A stretch of 64,000 bases of DNA, taken from positions 1,054,001 to 1,118,000 of the forward strand of contig NZ_LDCP01000001.1 of assembly GCF_001021555.1 (NCBI RefSeq), read 5' to 3'. Below, piece by piece: positions 8,349 through 17,680 of the stretch (the stretch's first letter is position 1; each line of letters opens with the position of its first letter). Made by a program: the position numbers and the translations under genes. This stretch comes from Aurantiacibacter marinus. Its GTDB lineage: Bacteria > Pseudomonadota > Alphaproteobacteria > Sphingomonadales > Sphingomonadaceae. Below the pieces are notes generated by a model, which worked only from the letters and a program-made list of their open reading frames with translations, did not search any database and had not been told where the DNA came from.

Positions 8349-9095
8349 TTAGAAGCTGGCGGAAAGCGTCAGGACCACCGAGTCCTCGGTGAACGTGCCG
8401 CCCGGATCGAGGAGGCCATCGCCTTCAACGCCGATGAATGCGACACCGACTGACAACGGAGTGCCAGGAATGCCTGCTTCTGCCCCGATGGAATAATCCC
8501 AGGCGGTGCTGTCCTGTGTGAAGGTAAGGAAACCATCGGTATAGCCGAGGTGTCCAGTAACCGTCACAGGTGTGCCGGGAATGCCGACACCCAAATCGGT
8601 GTAGACATAGAAATTGTCCGTCCCGCCAAGCGAATCCCGCTCAGGTGCATATGCAACGCCAAGTGTCGCTTCCGCCGGGCCAACGGCCAGGCCGAGTGAA
8701 CCGTAAGCTTCAACATAATCGAAATCCCCTGGGCCTGCGTCAGGGTAAATGTAGGCAATCACGCCGATATCGGTGGATACATTGCCGAATTCACCGGCCC
8801 AGCCGCCGTACAGATCAAGCTCTGTCGAGCCATATCCGACGGTGGTTTCGTCAAGCGACGAGGCCCAGGTTCCGACATAAAAGCCGCTGGGCAGGCCGAC
8901 ATCGACGCCGCCCTGAATGGCGATTTCGCTGTCGGAAAGGCTGACGCCGCGGAATTTGTAATCGCTGACGATGGCGACATTTGCGGAAACTTCGACGCCA
9001 ATGCCGTCGTCGTCCTGCGCCATGGCAGGGGCCGCAAACACAGCGGTAGATGTAAGAATGGTTGCAGCCAGAAGGCTGCGTACGGACGTAAGCAT
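8349..9095 (-). CDS. TorF-family putative porin
   Basis: About 248 residues. The ATG at 9095 is chosen because GAGGA lies eight bases upstream; an in-frame TTG six bases earlier is possible. A signal peptide ends at APAMAQ near residue 27. The remainder alternates amphipathic strands, contains the family hallmark VSDYKFRGVSLSD just after the signal peptide, and ends in a C-terminal phenylalanine (TLSASF), as expected of an outer-membrane barrel. Such proteins are annotated as putative porins; the substrate is unknown. Monocistronic, with a long AT-richer upstream region. Confidence 0.85.
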   Translation of the reverse strand: MLTSVRSLLAATILTSTAVFAAPAMAQDDDGIGVEVSANVAIVSDYKFRGVSLSDSEIAIQGGVDVGLPSGFYVGTWASSLDETTVGYGSTELDLYGGWAGEFGNVSTDIGVIAYIYPDAGPGDFDYVEAYGSLGLAVGPAEATLGVAYAPERDSLGGTDNFYVYTDLGVGIPGTPVTVTGHLGYTDGFLTFTQDSTAWDYSIGAEAGIPGTPLSVGVAFIGVEGDGLLDPGGTFTEDSVVLTLSASF

Positions 9096-9379
9096 GGGCA
9101 ATTCCTCAATTGCTGTGGTGAAAAATGCTTCGTCCCACCTGCGCGGTTCACGTTTTCAGCATCTTTAATGTGCCAAATCACGCGATTGCGAAATGAACAT
9201 GCACATTCGTGCTGCACTGCACAAGATTTATTGCTCGAAAATTCGATGTGGCGTAACACTGTGTGAAATTTGCACCACATTCAGGACGCAGACAGGAAAA
9301 AGGCCACACCGCGGCTCAAACCGGCATCCGAATTGCGCAACTGTGCGTAATGTTTAGGGAGGCGGTTAGATTTTACGTC

Positions 9380-10201
9380 ATGATCCAGTATCTCAAATCC
9401 ATGTTCACCCCGTCTAAGGCGAAGACGAAGCAGGAATTGCCGCGCGTGCCCAAGGGGCACCGGGTCTATGCCGTGGGCGATGTACATGGTCGTAGCGATC
9501 TGTTCACGGCACTTGTCGATGCGATCGAAGAAGATATCCGCGACGGCGAAGCTGAGGGGCTGGAGCCCGATATCGTACTATTGGGTGATCTTGTCGATCG
9601 CGGACCGGACAGTGCGGGCGTTATCGAATTGGCCCGCAAGTGGACAAGGACGCGCACTGTCCATGTCTTGTGCGGCAATCACGAAGAGATGTTCCTGAAC
9701 AGTTTCGAAGACAAGGACATCCTGCGCCACTTCTTGCGCCATGGCGGGCGCGAAACGCTGCTCAGCTACGGAATGGACCGGAAAATCTTCACCAAGGCTA
9801 CGCTGGACGAGATTCAGCAGATGCTGGAAGAATTCGTCCCGAAAAAACACCGCAAATTCATCAGCGGCTTCGAGGACATGGTGCAGCTTGGCGATTATTT
9901 GTTTGTCCATGCCGGCATCGAACCGGGCGTGCCGCTGGATGAACAGAAGCAGCGCAGCCTGCGTTGGATTCGTGAACCGTTCCTCAGCTATGGCAAATCG
10001 CATGGACTGGTGGTGGTACACGGGCATACCATTACCGATGAAGTAGTAGACGCCGGCAATCGGATAGGGATCGACACGGGTGCCTATGCCAGCGGGAGGC
10101 TGACCGCGCTTGTGCTCGAGGGCAAGAAACGGCGTTACCTGACCGCAATTGAAGGCAAGAATGGCGCGATCAGTGTTGACGGTGCAAAGCTGAAAGTCTG
10201 A
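9380..10201 (+). CDS. Metallophosphoesterase, PPP serine/threonine phosphatase type
   Basis: About 273 residues with all metal-binding motifs of the PPP phosphatases in order: GDVHG, GDLVDRGP, GNHE and a late VHGHT, the last with the metal-ligand histidine. These enzymes use a dinuclear metal centre to hydrolyse phosphoprotein or dinucleotide substrates. Earlier in-frame starts exist (9263, 9350) but add unconserved sequence; 9380 is preferred with moderate confidence because the conserved fold begins soon after. Alone on the plus strand between the porin and rnpB; no signal peptide. Confidence 0.85.
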   Translation: MIQYLKSMFTPSKAKTKQELPRVPKGHRVYAVGDVHGRSDLFTALVDAIEEDIRDGEAEGLEPDIVLLGDLVDRGPDSAGVIELARKWTRTRTVHVLCGNHEEMFLNSFEDKDILRHFLRHGGRETLLSYGMDRKIFTKATLDEIQQMLEEFVPKKHRKFISGFEDMVQLGDYLFVHAGIEPGVPLDEQKQRSLRWIREPFLSYGKSHGLVVVHGHTITDEVVDAGNRIGIDTGAYASGRLTALVLEGKKRRYLTAIEGKNGAISVDGAKLKV

Positions 10202-10260
10202 TCCGGCTGCCGTCGCGGTATGGCCGGCACGGCAAACTTTTCCCAGAAGACCCCGCTTGA

Positions 10261-10688
<428 letters not shown>

Positions 10689-10694
10689 CTGTAT

Positions 10695-10723
10695 CAGATA
10701 GGCCGATCTTGCCATGATTCCAA
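10695..10723 (-). promoter_or_regulatory. Sigma-70-type promoter of rnpB
   Basis: On the minus strand TTGGAA (10718-10723) and TATCTG (10695-10700) are separated by exactly 17 bases, and the -10 element ends six bases before the mature 5' end of RNase P RNA. Four of six bases match at each consensus element. Confidence 0.6.
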
Positions 10724-10747
10724 GGGAAAGCGCTCAGACAGACGGTA

Positions 10748-12898
10748 TCAGGCAGACATCTGCGCCCTGACGGGATTGGCGTCCACTTGTACTTCGATGC
10801 CGAGCCAGATGCCGAGAGCTTTCTTCAACCTCCCGAATGATACCGGTTTGCAAAGATGCGCCTGCATCCCAGCGGCCAGACAGTCACTGATATCGGAATC
10901 GAAGGCGTTGGCGGTCATCGCAATGATCGGCAGGTCGATTGCCGTCATGCCCTGCTGGCGCAGTTCCCTGGTCGCCATGATCCCGTCCATTTGCGGCATC
11001 TGGACATCCATCAGTACAAGGTCAAATCCGTTGCCCGCTGATGCGGCAGCGGCAATGCCTTCGACTGCCGCACGCCCATTGCCGAACACAGTGACATCCG
11101 TACCAAGCCGCTGCAGCATATCGGTGATCAGTATCTGATTGATGTCGTGATCTTCGGCAACGGCGATCCTCTTGCCGTCCCATCCCTGGCTTTCCGCACC
11201 CGGCCCAATTTCATCGGAGGCATTGCTGGCACACCGGGTGAACTGTTGCGGGTGATACGCCGGCAGCATAATTGTGATACGTGTGCCTTCGCCTTCCACG
11301 CTTGAAATCGCCAATGTCCCATCCATCATCTCGATCAGTTTTGAGCTGATGTGCAGACCTAGACCAGAGCCGCCGAAACGCCTCTGCGTAGTATCATCTG
11401 CCTGAACGAATTCTCCGAGCACGCTCGTCAAATTTTCGGTGGCGATGCCAATCCCGGTGTCTTGCGTCACCAATTCGATCGACTCGCCGTTTTGGCGAAT
11501 AAACAGATCGACACGGCCCTGTTCGGTGAACTTCAGCGCATTGCCGATGATATTGGTGATGACCTGTCTTGTGCGCAGAATGTCGGCACAGGCAAATCTG
11601 GGCGTATCGTCTGAAACATGCATTTCCAGCTGGAGGCCCTTCTGGGCGGCTGCAACCTGAAACATCGTCACACAGCTTTGCGCGACATGCCGGATATCGA
11701 CCTGCTCTTGCAGGATGGTAAGATGGCCGTTGTCGATCTTGGACAGATCCAGAATGTCATCGATCAATCTGAGCATGGTCTGGCCGGATTCGTGAATCAG
11801 TGTGATCTTGGAACGCTGGCTTTCAGTAAGGTCTTCTCTCAGCAGTAACTCCGAAAATCCCAAAATCCCGTTCATCGGCGTGCGAATCTCATGGCTCATA
11901 TTGCGCAGAAATTTGGTCTTTGATTCAGTGGCAAGCTCTGCTGCTACCCGGCGTTGATCGAGATCGGTCTGCTGTGCTTCCGCGATTTCTGCCCGCAACA
12001 TTGCCGCGCGTTCCGCTTTTTCCTGAAGATTGGATTTGTTCGCATCGCGGATCAGGATGGTCGCGACCACCAAAGCCGTAAACAGGGCCAGAAGGCCCAG
12101 CAGGAAACTGTTGTCGAACAGGCCTAGTCGCAGCGTAATACTGCTCGCCAGAGACAGCATGAAGGGCAGTCCGATCACCCAAGGCATGATCCGGCGAATA
12201 TGGATGCTGCCCCGGCCATCGCCCATGAGAACCGCGAGCCATCCAGCGTTTCTTTCACGCAGGAGCATCGCACAAAACAGCGTGAGAAAAGCCAAGGCAG
12301 TGGGCAAGGACATGGTCGAATACAGCGCAGCTGAATGCAGCGAGCGGGCATCGAAAGTGAACACGATCAAGGCCAGGAAAGAAAGGATTGCCCCCAAAGT
12401 AGCGCAGGCGATCAGTCGATTGATAGACGGTACCCGGTTCGGCCATTGCCACAGGCACCAACCGAGCAACAAAAAAGAGACGGAGGTCGCTTCTGACATG
12501 TGTTCGCTGCGAAAAATGTGCGTTTCGGGCCACAGCAGGGCGTCCACTCCGGTGGCAATACCGCCGAGCGATACGGCCAGATTCGCGGCGGAACAGGCGA
12601 TGATCGTCATGCTCGCAAAACGCGCTGCCCCGCTTGCAAGTCGGCCGCGCGGATAAATGGCATCGAGAAGCAATGCGAAAGATGCGATTAGCAGCAAGAA
12701 AGCCGTGGAAGGGACCATGGCAGAAAACTGGTTACCGAAGCTTTTTATCTGATTGATGCCAAAGCCCCAGCCGAAAATCAGAACCGTCAGCGCCAGCAAT
12801 CCGATACCAGCACTCAGGACCTGCTGCTTGGTGAGGTTTCTGGCGTCGCGCCCCGCGCTTGAGCGAGGCGGTCGGATTTCAGAAGCAGAATGATGCAT
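10748..12898 (-). CDS. Hybrid sensor histidine kinase / response regulator, multi-pass membrane
   Basis: About 716 residues. Residues up to about 280 hold roughly eight to nine hydrophobic segments, an unrecognised membrane sensor. A HisKA domain follows with the phospho-acceptor in FLRNMSHEIRTPMNG (about residue 334), then an HATPase_c domain (NIIGNALKF, DTGIGI, GGSGLGLHI). A C-terminal receiver domain has the acceptor Asp in LVLMDVQMPQMDG (about residue 629) and the conserved Lys in LCKPVS. The ATG at 12898 is used; an in-frame TTG at 12955 would add 19 residues, and neither start has a strong ribosome-binding site. No cognate regulator gene is adjacent, so the partner and signal are unknown. 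Confidence 0.9.
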   Translation of the reverse strand: MHHSASEIRPPRSSAGRDARNLTKQQVLSAGIGLLALTVLIFGWGFGINQIKSFGNQFSAMVPSTAFLLLIASFALLLDAIYPRGRLASGAARFASMTIIACSAANLAVSLGGIATGVDALLWPETHIFRSEHMSEATSVSFLLLGWCLWQWPNRVPSINRLIACATLGAILSFLALIVFTFDARSLHSAALYSTMSLPTALAFLTLFCAMLLRERNAGWLAVLMGDGRGSIHIRRIMPWVIGLPFMLSLASSITLRLGLFDNSFLLGLLALFTALVVATILIRDANKSNLQEKAERAAMLRAEIAEAQQTDLDQRRVAAELATESKTKFLRNMSHEIRTPMNGILGFSELLLREDLTESQRSKITLIHESGQTMLRLIDDILDLSKIDNGHLTILQEQVDIRHVAQSCVTMFQVAAAQKGLQLEMHVSDDTPRFACADILRTRQVITNIIGNALKFTEQGRVDLFIRQNGESIELVTQDTGIGIATENLTSVLGEFVQADDTTQRRFGGSGLGLHISSKLIEMMDGTLAISSVEGEGTRITIMLPAYHPQQFTRCASNASDEIGPGAESQGWDGKRIAVAEDHDINQILITDMLQRLGTDVTVFGNGRAAVEGIAAAASAGNGFDLVLMDVQMPQMDGIMATRELRQQGMTAIDLPIIAMTANAFDSDISDCLAAGMQAHLCKPVSFGRLKKALGIWLGIEVQVDANPVRAQMSA

Positions 12899-13032
12899 GG
12901 TTGAATGGTGCTCGTGGCGATCAAGGAAATGCTCCTCTGCCAGCGCAGCATTCAAATACTTGTTGGCGACGGCCCTCGGCTATTACCTAGCCGTCCGGTA
13001 GGAAAGGCCGCGATTGTTGTCGTGTGCCAATA

Positions 13033-13072
13033 CAACATCGGCCCAGGCGAAGGATCGCCGGGGCCGATGTTG
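13033..13072 (-). terminator. Long hairpin downstream of aqpZ
   Basis: A perfect 12-base inverted repeat, CAACATCGGCCC at 13033-13044 with GGGCCGATGTTG at 13061-13072, starts 16 bases past the aqpZ stop on the minus strand. There is no clear T-tract, so it may act as a terminator or as a 3'-end stabiliser. The remaining bases up to the kinase start show nothing else recognisable. Confidence 0.55.
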
Positions 13073-13088
13073 CGAAACGGATTGGCAA

Positions 13089-13808
13089 TTACTCCGCGTC
13101 CCCGCCGATACCTTCCAGCGATTCATCCGGCGAAAGCACATACCGCCAGATGACCGCACCGATTGCCGCGCCGATCAGCGGTGCAAGCCAGAACAGCCAA
13201 AGCTGCGATACAGCACCTGTTTCTGCATAAAACGCAACGCCTGTCGAACGTGCCGGATTGACCGATGTGTTTGTCACCGGGATCGAGATCAGGTGAATCA
13301 GCGTAAGGGCCAGACCGATGCTGATCGGGGCAAAGCCGCCTGGTACCTTGCTGGAAGTCGATCCGAGGATCACGACCAGAAAGCCAGCCGTCAGGACAAT
13401 CTCGATCAGCAGGGCCGCTGTCATGGAGTATCCGCCGGGCGACAGATCGCCAAAACCGTTTGAAGCGAATCCACCTGCGCTCCAGCCGTCTTGCCCGGAT
13501 GCAATCAGGAAGAGCGTGCCAGCAGCACAGAAGGCGCCGATTACCTGGCCGGCCCAATATGCGGGCAATTCTTTCCATGCAAAGCGGCCGCCAACGGCCA
13601 GGCCAAGCGAAACGGCCGGATTGAAATGACCTCCGGAAATACCGCCTACGGCATAGGCCATGGTGAGGACGGTCAAGCCGAATGCCAGCGATACACCGGC
13701 AAATCCAATACCAAGCTCCGGATAGCCTGCTGCAAGTACTGCGGAGCCGCAGCCGCCAAATACCAGCCAAAATGTGCCAAAGAATTCGGCGCCCAATTTT
13801 CGAAACAT
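13089..13808 (-). CDS. aqpZ: Aquaporin Z
   Basis: About 239 residues with six membrane helices and both NPA boxes ([12 protein letters not shown] and [10 protein letters not shown]), the water-selective aquaporin arrangement. An Arg follows the second NPA box, as in the selectivity filter. The ATG at 13808 follows AGGGGAAATTTG and matches the family N-terminus ([17 protein letters not shown]); an earlier in-frame start adds a non-family leader. It mediates water flux across the inner membrane. Single gene; a strong hairpin lies downstream. Confidence 0.93.
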   Translation of the reverse strand: MFRKLGAEFFGTFWLVFGGCGSAVLAAGYPELGIGFAGVSLAFGLTVLTMAYAVGGISGGHFNPAVSLGLAVGGRFAWKELPAYWAGQVIGAFCAAGTLFLIASGQDGWSAGGFASNGFGDLSPGGYSMTAALLIEIVLTAGFLVVILGSTSSKVPGGFAPISIGLALTLIHLISIPVTNTSVNPARSTGVAFYAETGAVSQLWLFWLAPLIGAAIGAVIWRYVLSPDESLEGIGGDAE

Positions 13809-14056
13809 CAAATTTCCCCTCATCGCAAAGATATCGAATTCCAACCTAGGTCAAAAAATGAGATGCAGATGTAAAACGTGTGATCCTTTCGGCATCGGGG
13901 GTTCGAATTGTGCAATAGGCGGGGCGAAAATCTTGCGCTGCGGTTGAAAGATGTAATGAATAATACGGGCTGTCAGTCTTCATCCGAATATGCAAATATG
14001 CTGAAAGTAGAATGGAACGCGTTGTTGTTGCACGATGGCCTTTGGGGGGTTGAAGA
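13809..14056. other. AT-richer divergent intergenic region
   Basis: About 250 bases between aqpZ and the J-domain gene, noticeably richer in A/T than the surroundings. Short open frames exist here but lack ribosome-binding sites and mostly run into the J-domain gene in another frame, so I assign no gene. It must contain two divergent promoters. Confidence 0.4.
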
Positions 14057-14662
14057 ATGGAAGAAAGTAGTGAGTTCGTGGACTATTACGCGCTTCTTCA
14101 AGTCAGCCCGACTTGCGATATTACGATGCTCGAGAAAGCCTACCGGCACTTTGCGCACATGTATCACCCGGATCATCCCGACACTGCGGATGTAGACAAG
14201 TTTCAGGAAATCCTTGGCGCCTATCGGTTGCTGCGAGAGCCGAATGCCCGGGCCGAATATGACAAGTCATACAAGGCCCAAAAGGGCGAGAGTTTTGAAA
14301 CTGCGCACGTTTTTGACGATATACGCATTGATGCACAGGACGCGCTTGTCGACGCCGAGATGCATGAAAAAATGCTCTATTTTCTCTACAAGCAACGCAG
14401 AGAACAGCCGGAAGACGCGGGGGTGATGGTTTATCGTTTGCAGAGAATGCTTGGTTGTAGCGACGACAATTTCGACTTTCATGTCTGGTATCTGAAATCC
14501 AAGGGACTGATCGTCCGGACGGAATCGGGCACGATTGCGATCACCATCGAAGGTGTCGATCACGTGATTTCCATGAGCCGGGCGGCCGAGGAAAAGCGGT
14601 TGCAAATTCCCAAGGCCAGTCGGTTCGGGGATGCCAGGTCAGACGGAACCCAGCCGAATTAG
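14057..14662 (+). CDS. J-domain protein with extra C-terminal domain
   Basis: A 201-residue protein. Residues 9-70 form a DnaJ-type J domain with the HPD tripeptide at 37-39 (MYHPDHPD), which in the family stimulates DnaK ATPase activity. No Gly/Phe region, zinc finger or substrate-binding domain of classical DnaJ follows. Instead residues about 95-185 form an alpha/beta segment that resembles a winged helix (FHVWYLKSKGLIVRTESGT). A G-rich ribosome-binding stretch precedes the ATG. It is monocistronic and converges with the amidase gene, overlapping by four bases. A specialised DnaK co-chaperone; client unknown. Confidence 0.75.
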   Translation: MEESSEFVDYYALLQVSPTCDITMLEKAYRHFAHMYHPDHPDTADVDKFQEILGAYRLLREPNARAEYDKSYKAQKGESFETAHVFDDIRIDAQDALVDAEMHEKMLYFLYKQRREQPEDAGVMVYRLQRMLGCSDDNFDFHVWYLKSKGLIVRTESGTIAITIEGVDHVISMSRAAEEKRLQIPKASRFGDARSDGTQPN

Positions 14663-15366
14663 CGAGCCAGCCCCCGGTCCCGGTCGAGCAATAGCTGGAA
14701 CAGTATCGCGCGAACTTCGCCGTCTATCTGGCCATCGATCCGTTCCGGCCGCCAGCGGCGCTGGAAGGCCTCCACTGCCTTGAACCCTTCCGTGATGTCA
14801 TAACCGAAGCGTTCCAGCGCGAGATAGAAGCTTGCATCATTGTCGAACGGATCGCCCTGTTCCAGTTTCTTCGGGCGGGGCAGGCACAGGCCGTATTCCG
14901 CCAGCCGGTCCCATGGAAATAGCTCTCCCGGATCAATCTTGCGGCCGGGGGCTACATCCGAATGGGCCACAACGTTGGAACGGGGAACATCGTGCGCCTT
15001 CACGATGCGGTGCAGTAGCGGCACAAGCGCCTCTATCTGGGCATCGGCAAATCCGCGGTAACCCAAAGCATGGCCGGGATGGTCAAGCTCTATCCCGATG
15101 CTGGCCGAGTTCACATCCCTGTGCCCCCGCCAATAGCTGGCTCCGGCATGCCATGCCCGTTTGTCTTCCGCCACCAGCCGCACGACTTCGCCTTCCTCGG
15201 TGATGCAGTAATGCGCGCTGACTTCTGCATCGGGGTCGCACATGCGCGCGATCGCGGTTTCGACCGGCTTCATTTCCGTATAGTGAAGCACCACCATCGA
15301 CACTGGCAGCTTGCGCACATTGAAATTGGGCGAGAGCTGCTCGCGGTGGACCAGCTCGTCGCCCAT
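14659..15366 (-). CDS. N-acetylmuramoyl-L-alanine amidase (AmiD type)
   Basis: 235 residues, an Amidase_2 domain that cleaves the amide bond between muramic acid and the stem peptide. Zinc ligands are visible in VVLHYTEM, in the later NVVAHSDVAPGRKIDPG and in the general fold (AWHAG, IGIELDHPG). A C-terminal peptidoglycan-binding-like helix bundle (FGYDITEGFKAVEAFQRRW) follows. No signal peptide is obvious, so it may act on imported muropeptides in the cytoplasm. Its ATG shares one base with the chpT stop (TGATG), so the two are translationally coupled. Confidence 0.88.
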   Translation of the reverse strand: MGDELVHREQLSPNFNVRKLPVSMVVLHYTEMKPVETAIARMCDPDAEVSAHYCITEEGEVVRLVAEDKRAWHAGASYWRGHRDVNSASIGIELDHPGHALGYRGFADAQIEALVPLLHRIVKAHDVPRSNVVAHSDVAPGRKIDPGELFPWDRLAEYGLCLPRPKKLEQGDPFDNDASFYLALERFGYDITEGFKAVEAFQRRWRPERIDGQIDGEVRAILFQLLLDRDRGLAR

Positions 15367-16019
15367 CAGCCAATCATCCCTTCGCCTTCGGGCAGGACCG
15401 CGCCGAGCACGAGGGCATCAGCTGTATGCGCAAATTGCACCCCGCCACCCTGTTCCTGTGTGAGCTGGCGGATCATGTGGGCAGGGGCGGTGCGTCCCGA
15501 AAGATCCTCATCGGCGAGTTCTCCCGACAGCGCTTTTCCGATTACCGCGTCGAAAACGACCTTCGGGCCGGATGCGCGAATGGCGATTTCGGTTGCGCCA
15601 TTGGTGCGTTCTGCGCCCACTTCCAGAGTGCCGCCGCGCACCAGCGAGTCCAGTCCGATGGCAGCGAGGTTAAGCAGGACTTTCACAGCAGGCTTGGCAA
15701 GGCTTGGTTCTGCCACGGACCATTCAAGGGTTAGCCGTTCATCATCCGCGGTCAGCGAGGTGAGCAGTTCATGCGGTTCTTCCGATGGCACATAGTCGCC
15801 GAAACCGCCTGCTGCGCCAAAGGCGAGCCGGAAAAACTTGAGCTTGTTGGCGGAGGTGCGCGCGCTTTGCTCCAGCAGCTCAAGACATCGCTGGCGCATG
15901 GCCGGATCGCTTTCGTCGGCGAGCAATTCCAGCCCGTTGTTCAACGCGCCAACGGGGCTGAGCATATCATGGCAAAGGCGTGAGCAAAGAAGTGCAGCAA
16001 GATCGGTTTGCGAGGTCAT
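15366..16019 (-). CDS. chpT: Histidine phosphotransferase ChpT
   Basis: 217 residues. The N-terminal two-helix hairpin has the phospho-accepting histidine H17 in LCSRLCHDMLSPVGALNNG, and the C-terminal half is a degenerate HATPase-like domain, the ChpT layout. In alphaproteobacteria ChpT passes phosphate from CckA to CtrA and CpdR, controlling the cell cycle and motility. It is translationally coupled to the downstream amidase gene. A palindrome of GGTGAC motifs lies 40 bases upstream of the start. Confidence 0.85.
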   Translation of the reverse strand: MTSQTDLAALLCSRLCHDMLSPVGALNNGLELLADESDPAMRQRCLELLEQSARTSANKLKFFRLAFGAAGGFGDYVPSEEPHELLTSLTADDERLTLEWSVAEPSLAKPAVKVLLNLAAIGLDSLVRGGTLEVGAERTNGATEIAIRASGPKVVFDAVIGKALSGELADEDLSGRTAPAHMIRQLTQEQGGGVQFAHTADALVLGAVLPEGEGMIG

Positions 16020-16058
16020 TCAGATATTGGCCGTTCAAAATTAACAACATGGGTGACA

Positions 16059-16079
16059 AAGGTGACACTGCGTCACCTT
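16059..16079. repeat. Inverted repeat with GGTGAC half-sites upstream of chpT
   Basis: A perfect eight-base inverted repeat, AAGGTGAC and GTCACCTT with a five-base spacer, lies 40 bases upstream of the chpT start codon. A further direct copy of GGTGAC sits just before it (16052-16057) and two more around 16133 and 16197. There is no T-run, so an operator is more likely than a terminator. Confidence 0.45.
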
Positions 16080-16186
16080 GCGAAAATTGCAGAAGAGTCT
16101 TTTATTCCAGACTTTTATCACCGAAACGCCTGTGGTGACACTGTGCCGGAAAAAGCTGGAAACATGCTCTTGTTTACCACGCCGTC

Positions 16187-16582
16187 TTAGCCGGAGGTGA
16201 CGGAGTAGGGAAGTGGCGAAAAGCCATCTGCCGTATCCCGCCACCATGTTATCTTGTCCGGTGCGATGATTGCCCACACTGCGTTGTCCCTGGCGGACAA
16301 GGCCCGGTCTGTTTCGGACGGGTGGGCCGGACCTTGGGGGTGGGAATGGTAATATCCGAGCACCTGTTCGGCGCCCTTACGGGCATTGCGGTGCGCGGTA
16401 ATCAGCGCGCCGGGGTCTATTTCAAAATGGGTTTCGGGAAATGAATGGATGTTCGGGGCGGGCAGGGCGGCTGTGATGCAATCGCCTTTGCCTGTAAGGA
16501 TGCCGCAGCATTCGCATGGATGTGCATGAACCGCTTCGGCGCGAAGCGTGTCTAACACCGCTATTGAGACTTCGACTGCCAT
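16187..16582 (-). CDS. M67-family (JAMM/MPN) metallopeptidase
   Basis: 131 residues with a complete JAMM zinc motif: E24 (PCECCGILTG) and H79-S-H81 ... S89-x2-D92 (YYHSHPQGPAHPSETD). Bacterial M67 enzymes of this size cleave isopeptide- or C-terminal-linked substrates, some acting on ubiquitin-like sulfur carriers in cysteine or cofactor biosynthesis. No sulfur-carrier or ThiF-like gene is adjacent here. It is divergent from rluD with only 17 bases between the start codons and no strong ribosome-binding site. Confidence 0.88.
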   Translation of the reverse strand: MAVEVSIAVLDTLRAEAVHAHPCECCGILTGKGDCITAALPAPNIHSFPETHFEIDPGALITAHRNARKGAEQVLGYYHSHPQGPAHPSETDRALSARDNAVWAIIAPDKITWWRDTADGFSPLPYSVTSG

Positions 16583-16599
16583 ATTGCAGGAGAACTAAC

Positions 16600-17553
16600 A
16601 TGCACGCCGCACAAACCCTATCCGGCACCATTCCCGCCGCCGCCCGCCTCGACAAGGCACTGGCCGAACTGACCGAATTGTCACGTGAACGCGTCAAGGC
16701 GCTGATAGCAGACGGGAAAGTGTTGATTGACGGGCAGGCTGCCACCAGCCCTTCAGCCAAAGCTAAAGCAGGGTCGAGCTTTTCTATCCACATTCCACCC
16801 CCAGATAATCCACAGGCTCTTCCACAGGATATCCCCATCGTGACGGTATTTGAGGACGAGCATCTGATCGTGGTGGACAAGCCTGCCGGCATGGTCGTGC
16901 ACCCGGCTGCGGGCAATCCGGATGGAACGCTGGTCAATGCTCTGCTGCATCATTGCGGCGGAAGTCTCAGCGGCATCGGCGGCGTGGCGCGGCCCGGTAT
17001 TGTCCACCGGATCGACAAGGATACCTCCGGCCTGCTGGTCGTCGCCAAATCGGATGCGGCGCACGAAGGCCTGGCGCGGCAATTTGCCGATCATTCGCTG
17101 GAACGCGCCTATCTGGCGGTCTGCGGCGGCCACCCGCGCCCGGCGCAGGGTACGATCGACGAAAAGCTGGGGCGTTCCGATGCGAACAGGAAGAAAATGG
17201 CCGTGCTGCCCAGGAATTCATCACGCGGCAAACACGCGGTCACGCATTACAAGACCATAGAGCGGCTGGATCACAGCGCATTGATCGAATGCCGGCTGGA
17301 AACCGGGCGAACCCATCAGGTGCGGGTTCACCTTGCATCAATCGGCCATGCGCTATTGGGAGACCCTGTCTATGGACGTGATCCCGCACCGCTCAGGCCG
17401 ATTCTCAAATCGCTTGGGTTTGGTCGTCAGGCGCTTCACGCAGCGATTCTCGGCTTTATTCACCCGGTCACGGGTAACCAATGCCGGTTTTCGAGCGAAT
17501 TACCTGACGATATGCGGGAACTTATCGACCAAATAGGTCATTCCAATCGATGA
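16600..17553 (+). CDS. rluD: Ribosomal large-subunit pseudouridine synthase (RluD type)
   Basis: 317 residues from the ATG at 16600, seven bases after AGGAG. An N-terminal S4 RNA-binding domain (residues about 15-75) precedes the RluA-type catalytic domain with PGIVHRIDKDTSGLLVVAK, whose aspartate is the catalytic residue. The C-terminus carries the family motif RTHQVRVHLASIGHALLGDP. RluD-type enzymes modify uridines of 23S rRNA helix 69; the exact target site is inferred. An earlier in-frame start would overlap the M67 gene and is unlikely. Confidence 0.9.
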   Translation: MHAAQTLSGTIPAAARLDKALAELTELSRERVKALIADGKVLIDGQAATSPSAKAKAGSSFSIHIPPPDNPQALPQDIPIVTVFEDEHLIVVDKPAGMVVHPAAGNPDGTLVNALLHHCGGSLSGIGGVARPGIVHRIDKDTSGLLVVAKSDAAHEGLARQFADHSLERAYLAVCGGHPRPAQGTIDEKLGRSDANRKKMAVLPRNSSRGKHAVTHYKTIERLDHSALIECRLETGRTHQVRVHLASIGHALLGDPVYGRDPAPLRPILKSLGFGRQALHAAILGFIHPVTGNQCRFSSELPDDMRELIDQIGHSNR

Positions 17554-17554
17554 A

Positions 17555-17585
17555 ATACACACTATTTAGCGTTGAGAGTGTGTAT
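17555..17585. repeat. 9-base inverted repeat between rluD and rpoH
   Basis: ATACACACT (17555-17563) and AGTGTGTAT (17577-17585) form a perfect inverted repeat with a 13-base spacer, beginning right after the rluD stop and ending in TATAAG, a plausible -10 element for rpoH. It could be an operator or a weak terminator for rluD. Confidence 0.5.
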
Positions 17586-17680
17586 AAGAGCAAAGCAAAC
17601 GCACCGAATGTGGCCGCCAAGGTCGGGTGCCCAGCAGGGGCCCGGAAACAGCGGTCGACGATAGAAAGGTTTGGGACCAA

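Noticed and set aside
13908-14195. Small gene in the aqpZ/J-domain spacer
   Set aside because: No ribosome-binding site, and most of the frame overlaps the well-supported J-domain gene.
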